Below are positions 1 to 4,772 of a stretch of 5,574 nucleotides of DNA, piece after piece (positions within the stretch are counted from its first letter, which is position 1; every line of letters starts with the position of its first letter). The DNA is taken from positions 1 through 5,574 of the forward strand of contig PMKG01000128.1 of the NCBI GenBank assembly GCA_003157675.1, written 5' to 3'. The notes beneath the pieces were generated by a model that was given only the letters and a program-made list of their open reading frames with translations, was not told where the DNA came from and searched no databases. This DNA comes from Acidobacteriota bacterium. Lineage in GTDB: Bacteria > Acidobacteriota > Vicinamibacteria > Vicinamibacterales > Fen-181. Position numbers and translations under genes: made by a program.

Positions 1-616
1 GGTCGCGGTGCACGACACCGGCCTCGTGCGCGGCGACCAGCCCCGCCGCGACCTGCCGGGCGATCGACAGCGTCCGGCCGACAGGCATCCGGCCCTCGCG
101 GGCCAGGATGCTCGTCAGATCGGCGCCCTCGATGTACGGCATCGTGATGTACTTGATGCCGTCGATCTCCCCGATATCGTGGATGCGGACGACGTTCCGG
201 TGGGTGACCTGGCGGGCCAGCAGCAGTTCCCGCTTGAACCGGCGCTCGATGTCTTGGGCGGCGACAGGGTCCGCCATCGCCTCCGGACGGATGACCTTGA
301 CGGCAACCGCCACGTCCAGTTCCCGGTCCCACGCCTGGTAGACCGACCCCATGCCGCCCGTTCCGAGCAGCCGGATGACGTGGTAGCGCGTGCCGAAGGA
401 CTGACCGACGTGGAGTGGGCCCGCGGGCTGCGGGCGGGGCGTCGTGGCGGCGCCTGCCGCGGCGGTGGGCGCCATGGTCACCGCGTCGCGGCCGGCGCCA
501 AGACGCGTGACTGGGTCCGACGCAGCAGTCTCGCCAGACGACGCCACCGCAACGCCGCAAGCGGGGCAACGTCCCTCGACGGGGGTGACATCAGCGCCGC
601 AACCAACGCAAGGCAT
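1..616 (-). CDS. Serine/threonine protein kinase with N-terminal zinc ribbon (partial, 3' end outside window)
   Basis: Transfers phosphate from ATP to Ser/Thr of target proteins (bacterial Hanks-type/Pkn kinase). The first 205 residues are visible. A zinc ribbon comes first (C3-x2-C6 and C17-x2-C20), then an Ala/Pro/Thr-rich linker (about 22-68), then the kinase N-lobe. That lobe has the glycine-rich loop GTGGMGSVY (85-93), the ATP-binding Lys in VAVKV (K107), a probable helix-C Glu (E130) and THRNVVRIHDIGE (138-150). The window ends exactly at the catalytic-loop HRD (203-205), so the DFG motif, C-lobe and any sensor domain are not seen. I chose the ATG at 616 because the ribbon then starts MPCVGCG, as is usual. 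An in-frame ATG at 655 would add 13 residues; neither start has a convincing ribosome binding site. The gene lies 91 nt (or 52 nt) downstream of the DUF1648 gene on the same strand and may be read through from it. Kinase identity is secure; targets are unknown. Confidence 0.93.
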   Translation of the reverse strand, partial: MPCVGCGADVTPVEGRCPACGVAVASSGETAASDPVTRLGAGRDAVTMAPTAAAGAATTPRPQPAGPLHVGQSFGTRYHVIRLLGTGGMGSVYQAWDRELDVAVAVKVIRPEAMADPVAAQDIERRFKRELLLARQVTHRNVVRIHDIGEIDGIKYITMPYIEGADLTSILAREGRMPVGRTLSIARQVAAGLVAAHEAGVVHRD

Positions 617-707
617 AGGACCGCGGACCCTGGAGACCGGGGCCAGCCGAGTCATTATCGCTGAAGTAGGCGGAGGACGACCGGGGAATTGTGCGGCAGC
701 GCTCGTC

Positions 708-1775
708 TTAGTGGTGCCGCAGCATCGCCAGCAGCACGGGGATTCCGACGAGCAGCCCCATCAGCACCCACGCCAGCGGGTTGCCGAAGTTCAGCGTGTA
801 GCCGAGCCCGAACCGCTTCTCGACAAACAGCGCCGGGTCGTCGTGGTTGACGTAGAGCATGCCCAGGATCCACGACGAGTCGGGCGTGCGGTCGCCAACC
901 GGAGCCTCGCCGGGTGCGAGCGGCACGCGCCGGGATCCCCCCTGGCCAAGACGCACCATCATCAGCACCAGAAAGACCACCACCCCCAAGCCGCCGGTCG
1001 TCATGACGATGAGCGCGCGGTCTAGGCCGCTCGACGGGAAGATCTCCCGCAGGCTCGAGCGAGACACCGAAAGCGCGATCAGCAACTCCGCCACGAGCAG
1101 CGCGATCGTCGTGATGCGCCGGAACGAGGCCTCGCCCGGCGCCGCTTCGCCGGTGGTCCGCACGCGGCGTGAGCGCAAGAGGCCCATCGCCGTGGCGAGC
1201 ATCAGGCCGCACATCACCGCGGCCATCACGATCGGCGTGAACACGGCCGCCGGCGTCTTCTCCACGAAGCGATCGGCCTCTCCGGCGAAATTCCAGTGGA
1301 CGGGGACGCGCGCCGGCAGGTCGGCCCAGTGCTGCGCGGTCACCCAGACCACCGCCGCGAGGATCAGGAAGGGGATCGCCTGCAGCGCCCAGCCCCCGAA
1401 GAGCGTGGCGCGGGCGGGCGCCATCACCGCCTCGCGCGTGGCGGCCGGCTGAACGGCATGTGGCCGGACCAGCTGCCGCGCCGCGAGGAAGCCGCCCGTC
1501 GTGCCGGCGACCTGCAGCAACAGCGCAGCCACGGCCCAAGGCTCGCGCACGTCCTTCTGCGCGGTCAATGAGAGCACCGCCAGCGCGAACACGCTCGCCG
1601 CGAGCGACACGGCGCGGTAGAGCGCGGTCGCGCGCCGGCCCTCCGCGGTCGCGCGAAAGGCCGGCGCGACGGTCACCGCAAAGAACACATCCGGGCGCGT
1701 CAGTCCAGGCATCAACAGGAACAGCAGGCCCACGAGCGCGACAACGATGTAGAGGGGCCAGAGGCTCGGATCCAC
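708..1775 (-). CDS. DUF1648/DUF5808 multi-pass membrane protein
   Basis: A 355-residue integral membrane protein with about eight hydrophobic segments (near residues 6-22, 53-72, 79-99, 126-146, 176-199, 221-238, 254-275 and 333-352). Residues 153-174 carry the DUF1648 signature (LPARVPVHWNFAGEADRF), the extracytoplasmic motif shared with SdpI-type immunity/signalling proteins. Residues 302-333 match the DUF5808 pattern (W..GMLYVN..DPALFVEKRFG.G.TLNFGNP). It starts at GTG 1775. AAGGAG (1784-1789) lies 8 nt upstream and overlaps the TAA stop of the GntR gene, so the two genes are probably translationally coupled and share a promoter. Biochemical function is unknown. The pairing with a small regulator recalls Bacillus SdpR-SdpI, where the membrane protein both confers immunity and sequesters the regulator; whether that applies here is inference. 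Domain assignment is from motif memory and I am fairly sure of it. Confidence 0.88.
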   Translation of the reverse strand: MDPSLWPLYIVVALVGLLFLLMPGLTRPDVFFAVTVAPAFRATAEGRRATALYRAVSLAASVFALAVLSLTAQKDVREPWAVAALLLQVAGTTGGFLAARQLVRPHAVQPAATREAVMAPARATLFGGWALQAIPFLILAAVVWVTAQHWADLPARVPVHWNFAGEADRFVEKTPAAVFTPIVMAAVMCGLMLATAMGLLRSRRVRTTGEAAPGEASFRRITTIALLVAELLIALSVSRSSLREIFPSSGLDRALIVMTTGGLGVVVFLVLMMVRLGQGGSRRVPLAPGEAPVGDRTPDSSWILGMLYVNHDDPALFVEKRFGLGYTLNFGNPLAWVLMGLLVGIPVLLAMLRHH

Positions 1776-1787
1776 GGCGGCTTCTCC

Positions 1788-2192
1788 TTAGGGCATTCCC
1801 TTGGTGTCGAGTTTCTGCGCGATGTCCGACAGACGGGCGGCGAGGTCCGCAGCCGACACGCCGGCCGCCAGCGCCTCGGCGACGAGCTCACCAATCCGGC
1901 GGCCAAAGCCGTCCGCCGCGTCGGCTGCGGGCTCGGGCGTGGCGCGATCGAGCACCACGGCGCCTCGCCGGCGCCGAAGATCGACCCACCCCTCGTCGGC
2001 CAGCAGGCGATACGCCTCGGCGACCGTGTTCGCGTGAATCCCCAGGTCGACGGCAAGTTGGCGAATGGTGGGCAGCAGGTCGCCGGCCTTGAACGCGCCG
2101 GCCACGAGCATTGCCCTGATGCCCGCGGCGATTTGCCGGTAGGCGGGAACTGGTGAGGACAGGTCGATACGAAGGACTGGTGGTTCTGTCAT
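1788..2192 (-). CDS. GntR-family transcriptional regulator, YtrA subfamily
   Basis: A 134-residue DNA-binding regulator, the usual length for the YtrA type. The N-terminal winged helix-turn-helix covers about residues 14-81: PAYRQIAAGIRAMLVAGAFKAG, then LLPTIRQLAVDLGIHANTVA (recognition helix near 52-62) and YRLLADEGWVDLRRRRGAVVL with the wing. The C-terminal part (about 95-134) is short and helical, fit for dimerisation, and too small for a ligand pocket of the FadR or UTRA kind. It starts at ATG 2192. No Shine-Dalgarno sequence precedes it, and the predicted transcript starts only about 12 nt upstream, so translation may be nearly leaderless. An 18-bp inverted repeat covers the -10 and start region, which fits autorepression. 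It is first in an apparent operon with the DUF1648 gene 12 nt downstream. YtrA regulators usually control the transporter or membrane-protein genes beside them. The inducing signal is unknown. Confidence 0.93.
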   Translation of the reverse strand: MTEPPVLRIDLSSPVPAYRQIAAGIRAMLVAGAFKAGDLLPTIRQLAVDLGIHANTVAEAYRLLADEGWVDLRRRRGAVVLDRATPEPAADAADGFGRRIGELVAEALAAGVSAADLAARLSDIAQKLDTKGMP

Positions 2193-2196
2193 TGTC

Positions 2197-2214
2197 TATT
2201 GTCTACAGACAATA
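2197..2214. promoter_or_regulatory. 18-bp inverted repeat, probable GntR operator
   Basis: TATTGTCT-AC-AGACAATA is a perfect inverted repeat with 8-bp arms and a 2-bp spacer. It covers the downstream half of the -10 box and the predicted transcription start, so a dimeric repressor bound there would block RNA polymerase. A further ATTGTCT half-site lies directly next to it at 2191-2197, in tandem with the one at 2198-2204 and touching the start codon. Binding by the adjacent GntR protein is inferred from position and symmetry. Confidence 0.7.
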
Positions 2215-2239
2215 TACAAACGGCTGCCCGCCGTGTCAA
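2204..2239 (-). promoter_or_regulatory. Sigma70-type promoter of the GntR-DUF1648 operon
   Basis: Read on the minus strand, TTGACA (2239-2234) is a perfect -35 box. It is followed after exactly 17 bp by TATATT (2216-2211), a -10 box one base from consensus. Transcription should start near 2204, about 12 nt before the GntR ATG at 2192, leaving almost no leader and no Shine-Dalgarno sequence. This is the clearest promoter in the window. Prediction is from sequence alone. Confidence 0.75.
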
Positions 2240-2245
2240 GGTACT

Positions 2246-2297
2246 AAAGTACCAGTCGGGTGGGACCACCCAAAGTACTACTCGGCCGGGACCATCC
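2246..2297. repeat. Two tandem 26-bp imperfect direct repeats
   Basis: Units 2246-2271 and 2272-2297 match at 21 of 26 positions by eye. Each begins AAAGTAC and contains GGGACCA near its end. Each unit also carries its own inverted repeat: GGGTGG-GA-CCACCC at 2258-2271 in the first, and GGCCGG with CCGGCC at 2284-2301 in and just past the second. The first unit also forms the right arm of a GGTACT-AA-AGTACC palindrome (2240-2253) that touches the GntR -35 box. The pattern suggests paired protein-binding sites, but no known regulator motif was recognised. Confidence 0.65.
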
Positions 2298-2394
2298 GGC
2301 CATATCGCCCGCCTCCGCGATTCAATGGGCTCTCCATGGATCAGCTGCACGCAGGAGCCAGCGTTACCACGTCGGGCGAATTACACGATCCGCT

Positions 2395-2424
2395 GCGGCG
2401 GCCGGGGCACCCCGGGCGCGCCGC
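2395..2424. other. Long GC-rich hairpin upstream of the small exported protein gene
   Basis: GCGGCG (2395-2400) pairs with CGCCGC (2419-2424), and inside it CCGGGG (2402-2407) pairs with CCCCGG (2410-2415). Only 1- and 3-nt interruptions separate the two stems. The total of about 12 G-C pairs in 30 nt is strong even for GC-rich DNA. No T-tract follows on either strand, so it is not a standard intrinsic terminator. It may be structural or a protein-binding site, or it could be a by-product of high GC. Confidence 0.45.
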
Positions 2425-2440
2425 CCCGCGGTTTCTGGCG

Positions 2441-2466
2441 TATCATGCATTTGATTCACAAGAATC
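2441..2466 (+). promoter_or_regulatory. Weak promoter candidate and small inverted repeat before the exported protein gene
   Basis: TATCAT at 2441-2446 matches a -10 box at five of six positions, but no good -35 box lies 16-18 bp upstream. Just downstream, near the implied transcription start, GATTC-ACAA-GAATC (2453-2466) is a perfect inverted repeat that could be an operator. Its distance to the ATG at 2511 would give a leader of about 60 nt carrying the AAAGGAG site. An activator-dependent promoter or another sigma factor is equally possible. Confidence 0.3.
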
Positions 2467-2510
2467 CGTGCCGACGTGTCACGCGCCATCCAAACGAAAG
2501 GAGCGCAACG

Positions 2511-2843
2511 ATGAGGTCCCTCACACTGGCTGCGCTGGCGGCCGTCGTGATGATCGCGTTCGTGGGAACCGCCGTGGCGGCGGAGAAGACGTTCACCGGC
2601 AATATCGCCTGCGCCAAGTGCACGCTCAAGAAGGCCGACGCGAAGGAGTGCCAGAACGTGCTCGTCGTAACGGGCGAGAACGGCCAGACCGACGAGTACT
2701 ACGTCGTCAAGAACGACGTGTCCGAGAAATTCGGGCACGTGTGCACTGGAATGAAGCCGGCGATGGTGACCGGTTCGGTGGAGATGAAGGACGGCAAGAA
2801 CTGGATCACCCCCACGAAGATGGAAGAGAAAGAGAAGAAGTAG
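2511..2843 (+). CDS. Small exported protein with CxxC motif, function unknown
   Basis: A 110-residue protein with a clear Sec signal peptide: MR, a hydrophobic core at residues 4-20, then AVAAEK with cleavage after residue 23 or 24. The mature part is about 86 residues. It has C34-A-K-C37, C47 and H76-V-C78, a possible metal site or pair of disulfides, then beta-rich stretches (NVLVVTGENGQTDEYYVVKND; MVTGSVEMKDGKNWITPTKM) and a Lys/Glu-rich tail. It resembles small periplasmic proteins with an AEK..G...CAKC start annotated as domains of unknown function (possibly DUF6370; from memory, not checked). The fold may be a small beta-barrel. The start is fixed by AAAGGAG at 2497-2503, 7 nt before the ATG. 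It is the only plus-strand gene here, probably a single-gene transcript ending at the hairpin at 2856-2879. There is no lipobox cysteine at the cleavage site, so it should be free in the periplasm. Confidence 0.85.
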   Translation: MRSLTLAALAAVVMIAFVGTAVAAEKTFTGNIACAKCTLKKADAKECQNVLVVTGENGQTDEYYVVKNDVSEKFGHVCTGMKPAMVTGSVEMKDGKNWITPTKMEEKEKK

Positions 2844-2855
2844 GCGGGCGGCGGA

Positions 2856-2879
2856 GGAGCAGGCCTGAGGGCCTGCTCC
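2856..2879. terminator. Perfect 10-bp hairpin between convergent genes, likely bidirectional terminator
   Basis: GGAGCAGGCC (2856-2865), loop TGAG, GGCCTGCTCC (2870-2879) form an uninterrupted 10-bp stem with a 4-nt loop. It lies 12 nt after the stop of the exported protein gene and 44 nt beyond the stop of ppnP on the other strand. Neither side has a real T-tract, so efficiency as an intrinsic terminator is uncertain, but the position between convergent genes fits termination or 3'-end protection of both transcripts. A second short hairpin (GCCGGC-GCTG-GCCGGC, 2902-2917) follows nearer to ppnP. Confidence 0.65.
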
Positions 2880-2923
2880 ATCTGCTGATCCTTGGCTGCC
2901 TGCCGGCGCTGGCCGGCTGTGCT

Positions 2924-3244
2924 TCACGGTAGGTACGAGCAGCAGTAGTCCGCGACGGCGGAGATCTGCAACTTGAACTTCGCGTTGGCGGGGACGCCAA
3001 AGGACTCGCCGGCCTTGTAGACGCGCCACTCCGTCGCGCCGGGCAGCAGCACGTTCATCTCGCCGTCGATCACTTCCATCAACTCCGCCGCCGCGGTACC
3101 GAACTCGTACGACCCGGGCAGCATGACGCCAAGCGTCTTGCGCGTGCCGTTCGGGAAGAGCACGGTGCGGCTGGTCACGTTCCCGTCGAAGTAGACGTTG
3201 GCTTGCTTCACGACCGTCACGTGCTCGAAGCGATCCTGGATCAT
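2924..3244 (-). CDS. ppnP: Pyrimidine/purine nucleoside phosphorylase PpnP (cupin, former DUF1255/YaiE)
   Basis: PpnP-family proteins phosphorolyse many nucleosides to the free base plus ribose-1-phosphate in the cytoplasm. This 106-residue protein is a single small cupin barrel: ANVYFDGNVTSRTV (15-28), TLGVMLPGSYEFGTAAAELMEVIDGEMNVLLPG (37-69), EWRVYKAGESFGVPANAKFKLQ (72-93) and the end DYCCSYLP (99-106). The core lines up with E. coli PpnP (YaiE, 94 residues). About 11 extra N-terminal residues (MIQDRFEHVTV) are typical of a common longer variant. It starts at ATG 3244, with AGGAGGA at 3249-3255, 4 nt upstream. It is the last gene of the four-gene minus-strand cluster, 38 nt after the SDR stop, the widest gap there. 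Being last, it could belong to the pathway or be a downstream passenger. Family identity is strong; the true substrate here is unknown. Confidence 0.93.
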   Translation of the reverse strand: MIQDRFEHVTVVKQANVYFDGNVTSRTVLFPNGTRKTLGVMLPGSYEFGTAAAELMEVIDGEMNVLLPGATEWRVYKAGESFGVPANAKFKLQISAVADYCCSYLP

Positions 3245-3282
3245 GGGTTCCTCCTGAGAAATGGGGCCCGGTCGCGCCCCCG

Positions 3283-4050
3283 CTACTTCCCTCCGTCGAT
3301 GGCCAGCGTCTGACCGGTGACCCAGCCGGCGAACTCGCTGGCGAAGAACACGACGCCGCTCGCGATGTCGTCGGGCGAACCCAGGCGTCTCAGGGCGATG
3401 TTCTCGACGAGGCGGCGCTGCCCGTCCTCGCCATACGACTGCCACTGCTTCTCGGTGGTCGGGTTCGAGCGGACGAACCCTGGCGCGATGTTGTTGACGG
3501 TGATGCCCCAGGGTCCGAGCTCGTGCGCCAGTTGGCGCGTGAGGCCGATCTGGCCGGCCTTGGCGGAGGCGTAGGCCTGGATGCCGGTCAGGCTGACGCC
3601 CAGCCCGGCGCCGCTCGAGATGTTGACGATGCGGCCGTATCGCGCCGCCTTCATGGCCGGCGCGACCGCCTGGCTGCAATAGAAGACGCCGTCGAGGTTG
3701 ACGGCGACGATGGCGCGCCAGTCCGCTTCGGATACCTCCTCGATGGGACGGCCGACCTGGCCCAGCACGCCGCCGGCGTCGTTCACCAGCACGTCGACGC
3801 GCCCGCGGGCGTCGAGCGCCGCGCCGACCATCGCCTGAACGGCGTCGCGGTCGGTCACGTCCACGACGCGCGTCGCGACCGGCGTCGACTGCTCGTCCGC
3901 CAGCCGCGCGGTCTCGCGCAGCCCGGCCTCGTTCACGTCGCAGCCGACGACGGCGGCGCCGAGGCCTGCAAGGCGCAGGGCGATCGCGCGGCCGAGGCCC
4001 TGCGCGGCGCCGGTCACGATCGCCGTCTGGCCGTCGAACCTGATCTGCAT
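3283..4050 (-). CDS. Short-chain dehydrogenase/reductase (classical SDR, NAD-type)
   Basis: A 255-residue cytoplasmic oxidoreductase of the classical SDR family, which interconverts alcohols and ketones using NAD(P). The Rossmann motif TGAAQGLG is at 13-20. Asp38 after the second strand (VVGCDVNE) favours NAD(H) over NADP(H). D64-V is the adenine-contacting motif. VNDAGG at 89-94 replaces the usual NNAG. The catalytic set is N118, S145, Y160 and K164 (YASAK). PG at 190-191 and the C-terminal GQTLAIDGGK complete the FabG-like pattern. It starts at ATG 4050, fixed by AAGGAGG (4062-4056) 5 nt upstream, whose first A is also the last base of the creatininase TGA stop; translational coupling is likely. 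An NAD-type SDR in a transporter/hydrolase cluster points to catabolic oxidation of a hydroxyl group rather than fatty-acid synthesis. The exact substrate cannot be deduced. An open frame continues far upstream of this ATG, but it is out of frame with the neighbouring genes. Confidence 0.94.
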   Translation of the reverse strand: MQIRFDGQTAIVTGAAQGLGRAIALRLAGLGAAVVGCDVNEAGLRETARLADEQSTPVATRVVDVTDRDAVQAMVGAALDARGRVDVLVNDAGGVLGQVGRPIEEVSEADWRAIVAVNLDGVFYCSQAVAPAMKAARYGRIVNISSGAGLGVSLTGIQAYASAKAGQIGLTRQLAHELGPWGITVNNIAPGFVRSNPTTEKQWQSYGEDGQRRLVENIALRRLGSPDDIASGVVFFASEFAGWVTGQTLAIDGGK

Positions 4051-4061
4051 GTCCTCCTCCT

Positions 4062-4763
4062 TCAGGCCCACGGGCCTTCGAGCGCCTCGCGCGTCTCCTC
4101 GACCCCGGCGCGCCACACGCTCATCACCCGCACGTCTAGCAGGGCGTAGGCGCCGCCGAAGCTGCCGTCCCCGAGGTAAGCGCGCACCGCGGCCGCGTCC
4201 ATCGTGTGCACGCGCGCGGCGTCCACCATCGGCTTCTTCTCGTGCGGCAACTCCACGCCGTGAATGCGCGTCCACGGGAAGTTCTCCATCCAGGACGCGT
4301 GCGACGCCTCGGGGTCGATCGCCTGGACGGACGCCCATGTCCGGGGCGCGCTCCACCAGTCGTGCCATTTCACGCGGACGCCGGGGTGGCCGTTCATCCA
4401 CTCCGTGAGAATCGATCCGCCCGGGACGTTGCCGCCGTGCCCGTTCACGAACAGGATGCGCGTGAACCCGTGCGCGGACAGGCTGTCGAGGACGTCGGTC
4501 ACGATGCGGTGGTAGGTGTCCAGGCGGAGGCTGACCGTCCCCGGGAAGCCGAGGAAGTAGGGGGTGATGCCGTAGGCGAGCACGGGAAAGACGGGCACCC
4601 CCAGCGGTTCCGCGGCCTCGCAGGCCACCCGTTCGGCGAGCATCGCATCGGTGGCAAGACTGAGGTAGCCGTGCTGCTCGATGCTGCCGACGGGAACGAC
4701 GGCCCGGCCGTCGCGCGTGACAGCCTCGGCCACTTGCATCCAGTTCATCTCGCCGATTTTCAT
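4062..4763 (-). CDS. Creatininase-family amidohydrolase
   Basis: A 233-residue member of the creatininase superfamily, metal-dependent hydrolases of cyclic or linear amide bonds. Other members include creatinine amidohydrolase, the ArfB formamide hydrolase and the mycofactocin peptidase MftE. The metal-site signature VPVGSIEQHGYLSLATD is at 23-39 (E29, H31, D39 as likely ligands). FPGTVSL is at 73-79, NGHGGN at 107-112 (H109), and SHASWMEN at 154-161 (H155, E160) is a variant of the usual GHAG..ETS block. Aromatic-rich WHDWW (133-137) and HGVELPHEKKP near 170-180 may shape the substrate pocket. The length is slightly below creatininase itself. It starts at ATG 4763; GGGGAAG upstream is a modest ribosome binding site, and the MFS stop lies 9 nt away. 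An SDR follows after 11 nt. The family is certain. Creatinine itself is unlikely to be provable as substrate, since no creatinase or sarcosine oxidase gene is in view. Confidence 0.93.
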   Translation of the reverse strand: MKIGEMNWMQVAEAVTRDGRAVVPVGSIEQHGYLSLATDAMLAERVACEAAEPLGVPVFPVLAYGITPYFLGFPGTVSLRLDTYHRIVTDVLDSLSAHGFTRILFVNGHGGNVPGGSILTEWMNGHPGVRVKWHDWWSAPRTWASVQAIDPEASHASWMENFPWTRIHGVELPHEKKPMVDAARVHTMDAAAVRAYLGDGSFGGAYALLDVRVMSVWRAGVEETREALEGPWA

Positions 4764-4772
4764 CGTCTTCCC

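Larger units (their letters stand above)
2193..2510. other. Divergent intergenic region, 318 bp, rich in palindromes
   Basis: Separates the minus-strand GntR operon from the plus-strand gene for the small exported protein. It holds, in order, the GntR promoter and operator, a GGTACT-AA-AGTACC palindrome at 2240-2253, two 26-bp imperfect repeats, a GC-rich hairpin at 2395-2424, a weak promoter candidate near 2441 and a GATTC-ACAA-GAATC inverted repeat at 2453-2466. Short open frames across it have no plausible start site or protein character and are not called as genes. Confidence 0.8.

Noticed and set aside
8..664. Plus-strand open frame of 218 codons over the kinase
   Set aside because: The translation is Arg/Asp/Gly-rich with no domain, while the opposite strand encodes clear kinase motifs.
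655..1539. Minus-strand 294-codon frame inside the DUF1648 gene
   Set aside because: Low-complexity Ala/Arg/Gly protein in a shifted frame; the DUF1648 frame has membrane segments and conserved motifs.
2246..2301. A CRISPR array start
   Set aside because: Only two adjacent units with no spacers and no cas genes; this is a tandem repeat.
2199..2510. N-terminal extension of the exported protein to an upstream start at 2199
   Set aside because: It would bury the signal peptide 104 residues in. The ATG at 2511 has AAAGGAG at ideal spacing.
2153..2932. Plus-strand 259-codon frame overlapping the exported protein gene and ending LILGCLPALAGCASR, like a lipoprotein signal
   Set aside because: It is out of frame with the clear signal-peptide protein, the hydrophobic stretch is at its C-terminal end, and no start or ribosome binding site would place it at an N-terminus.
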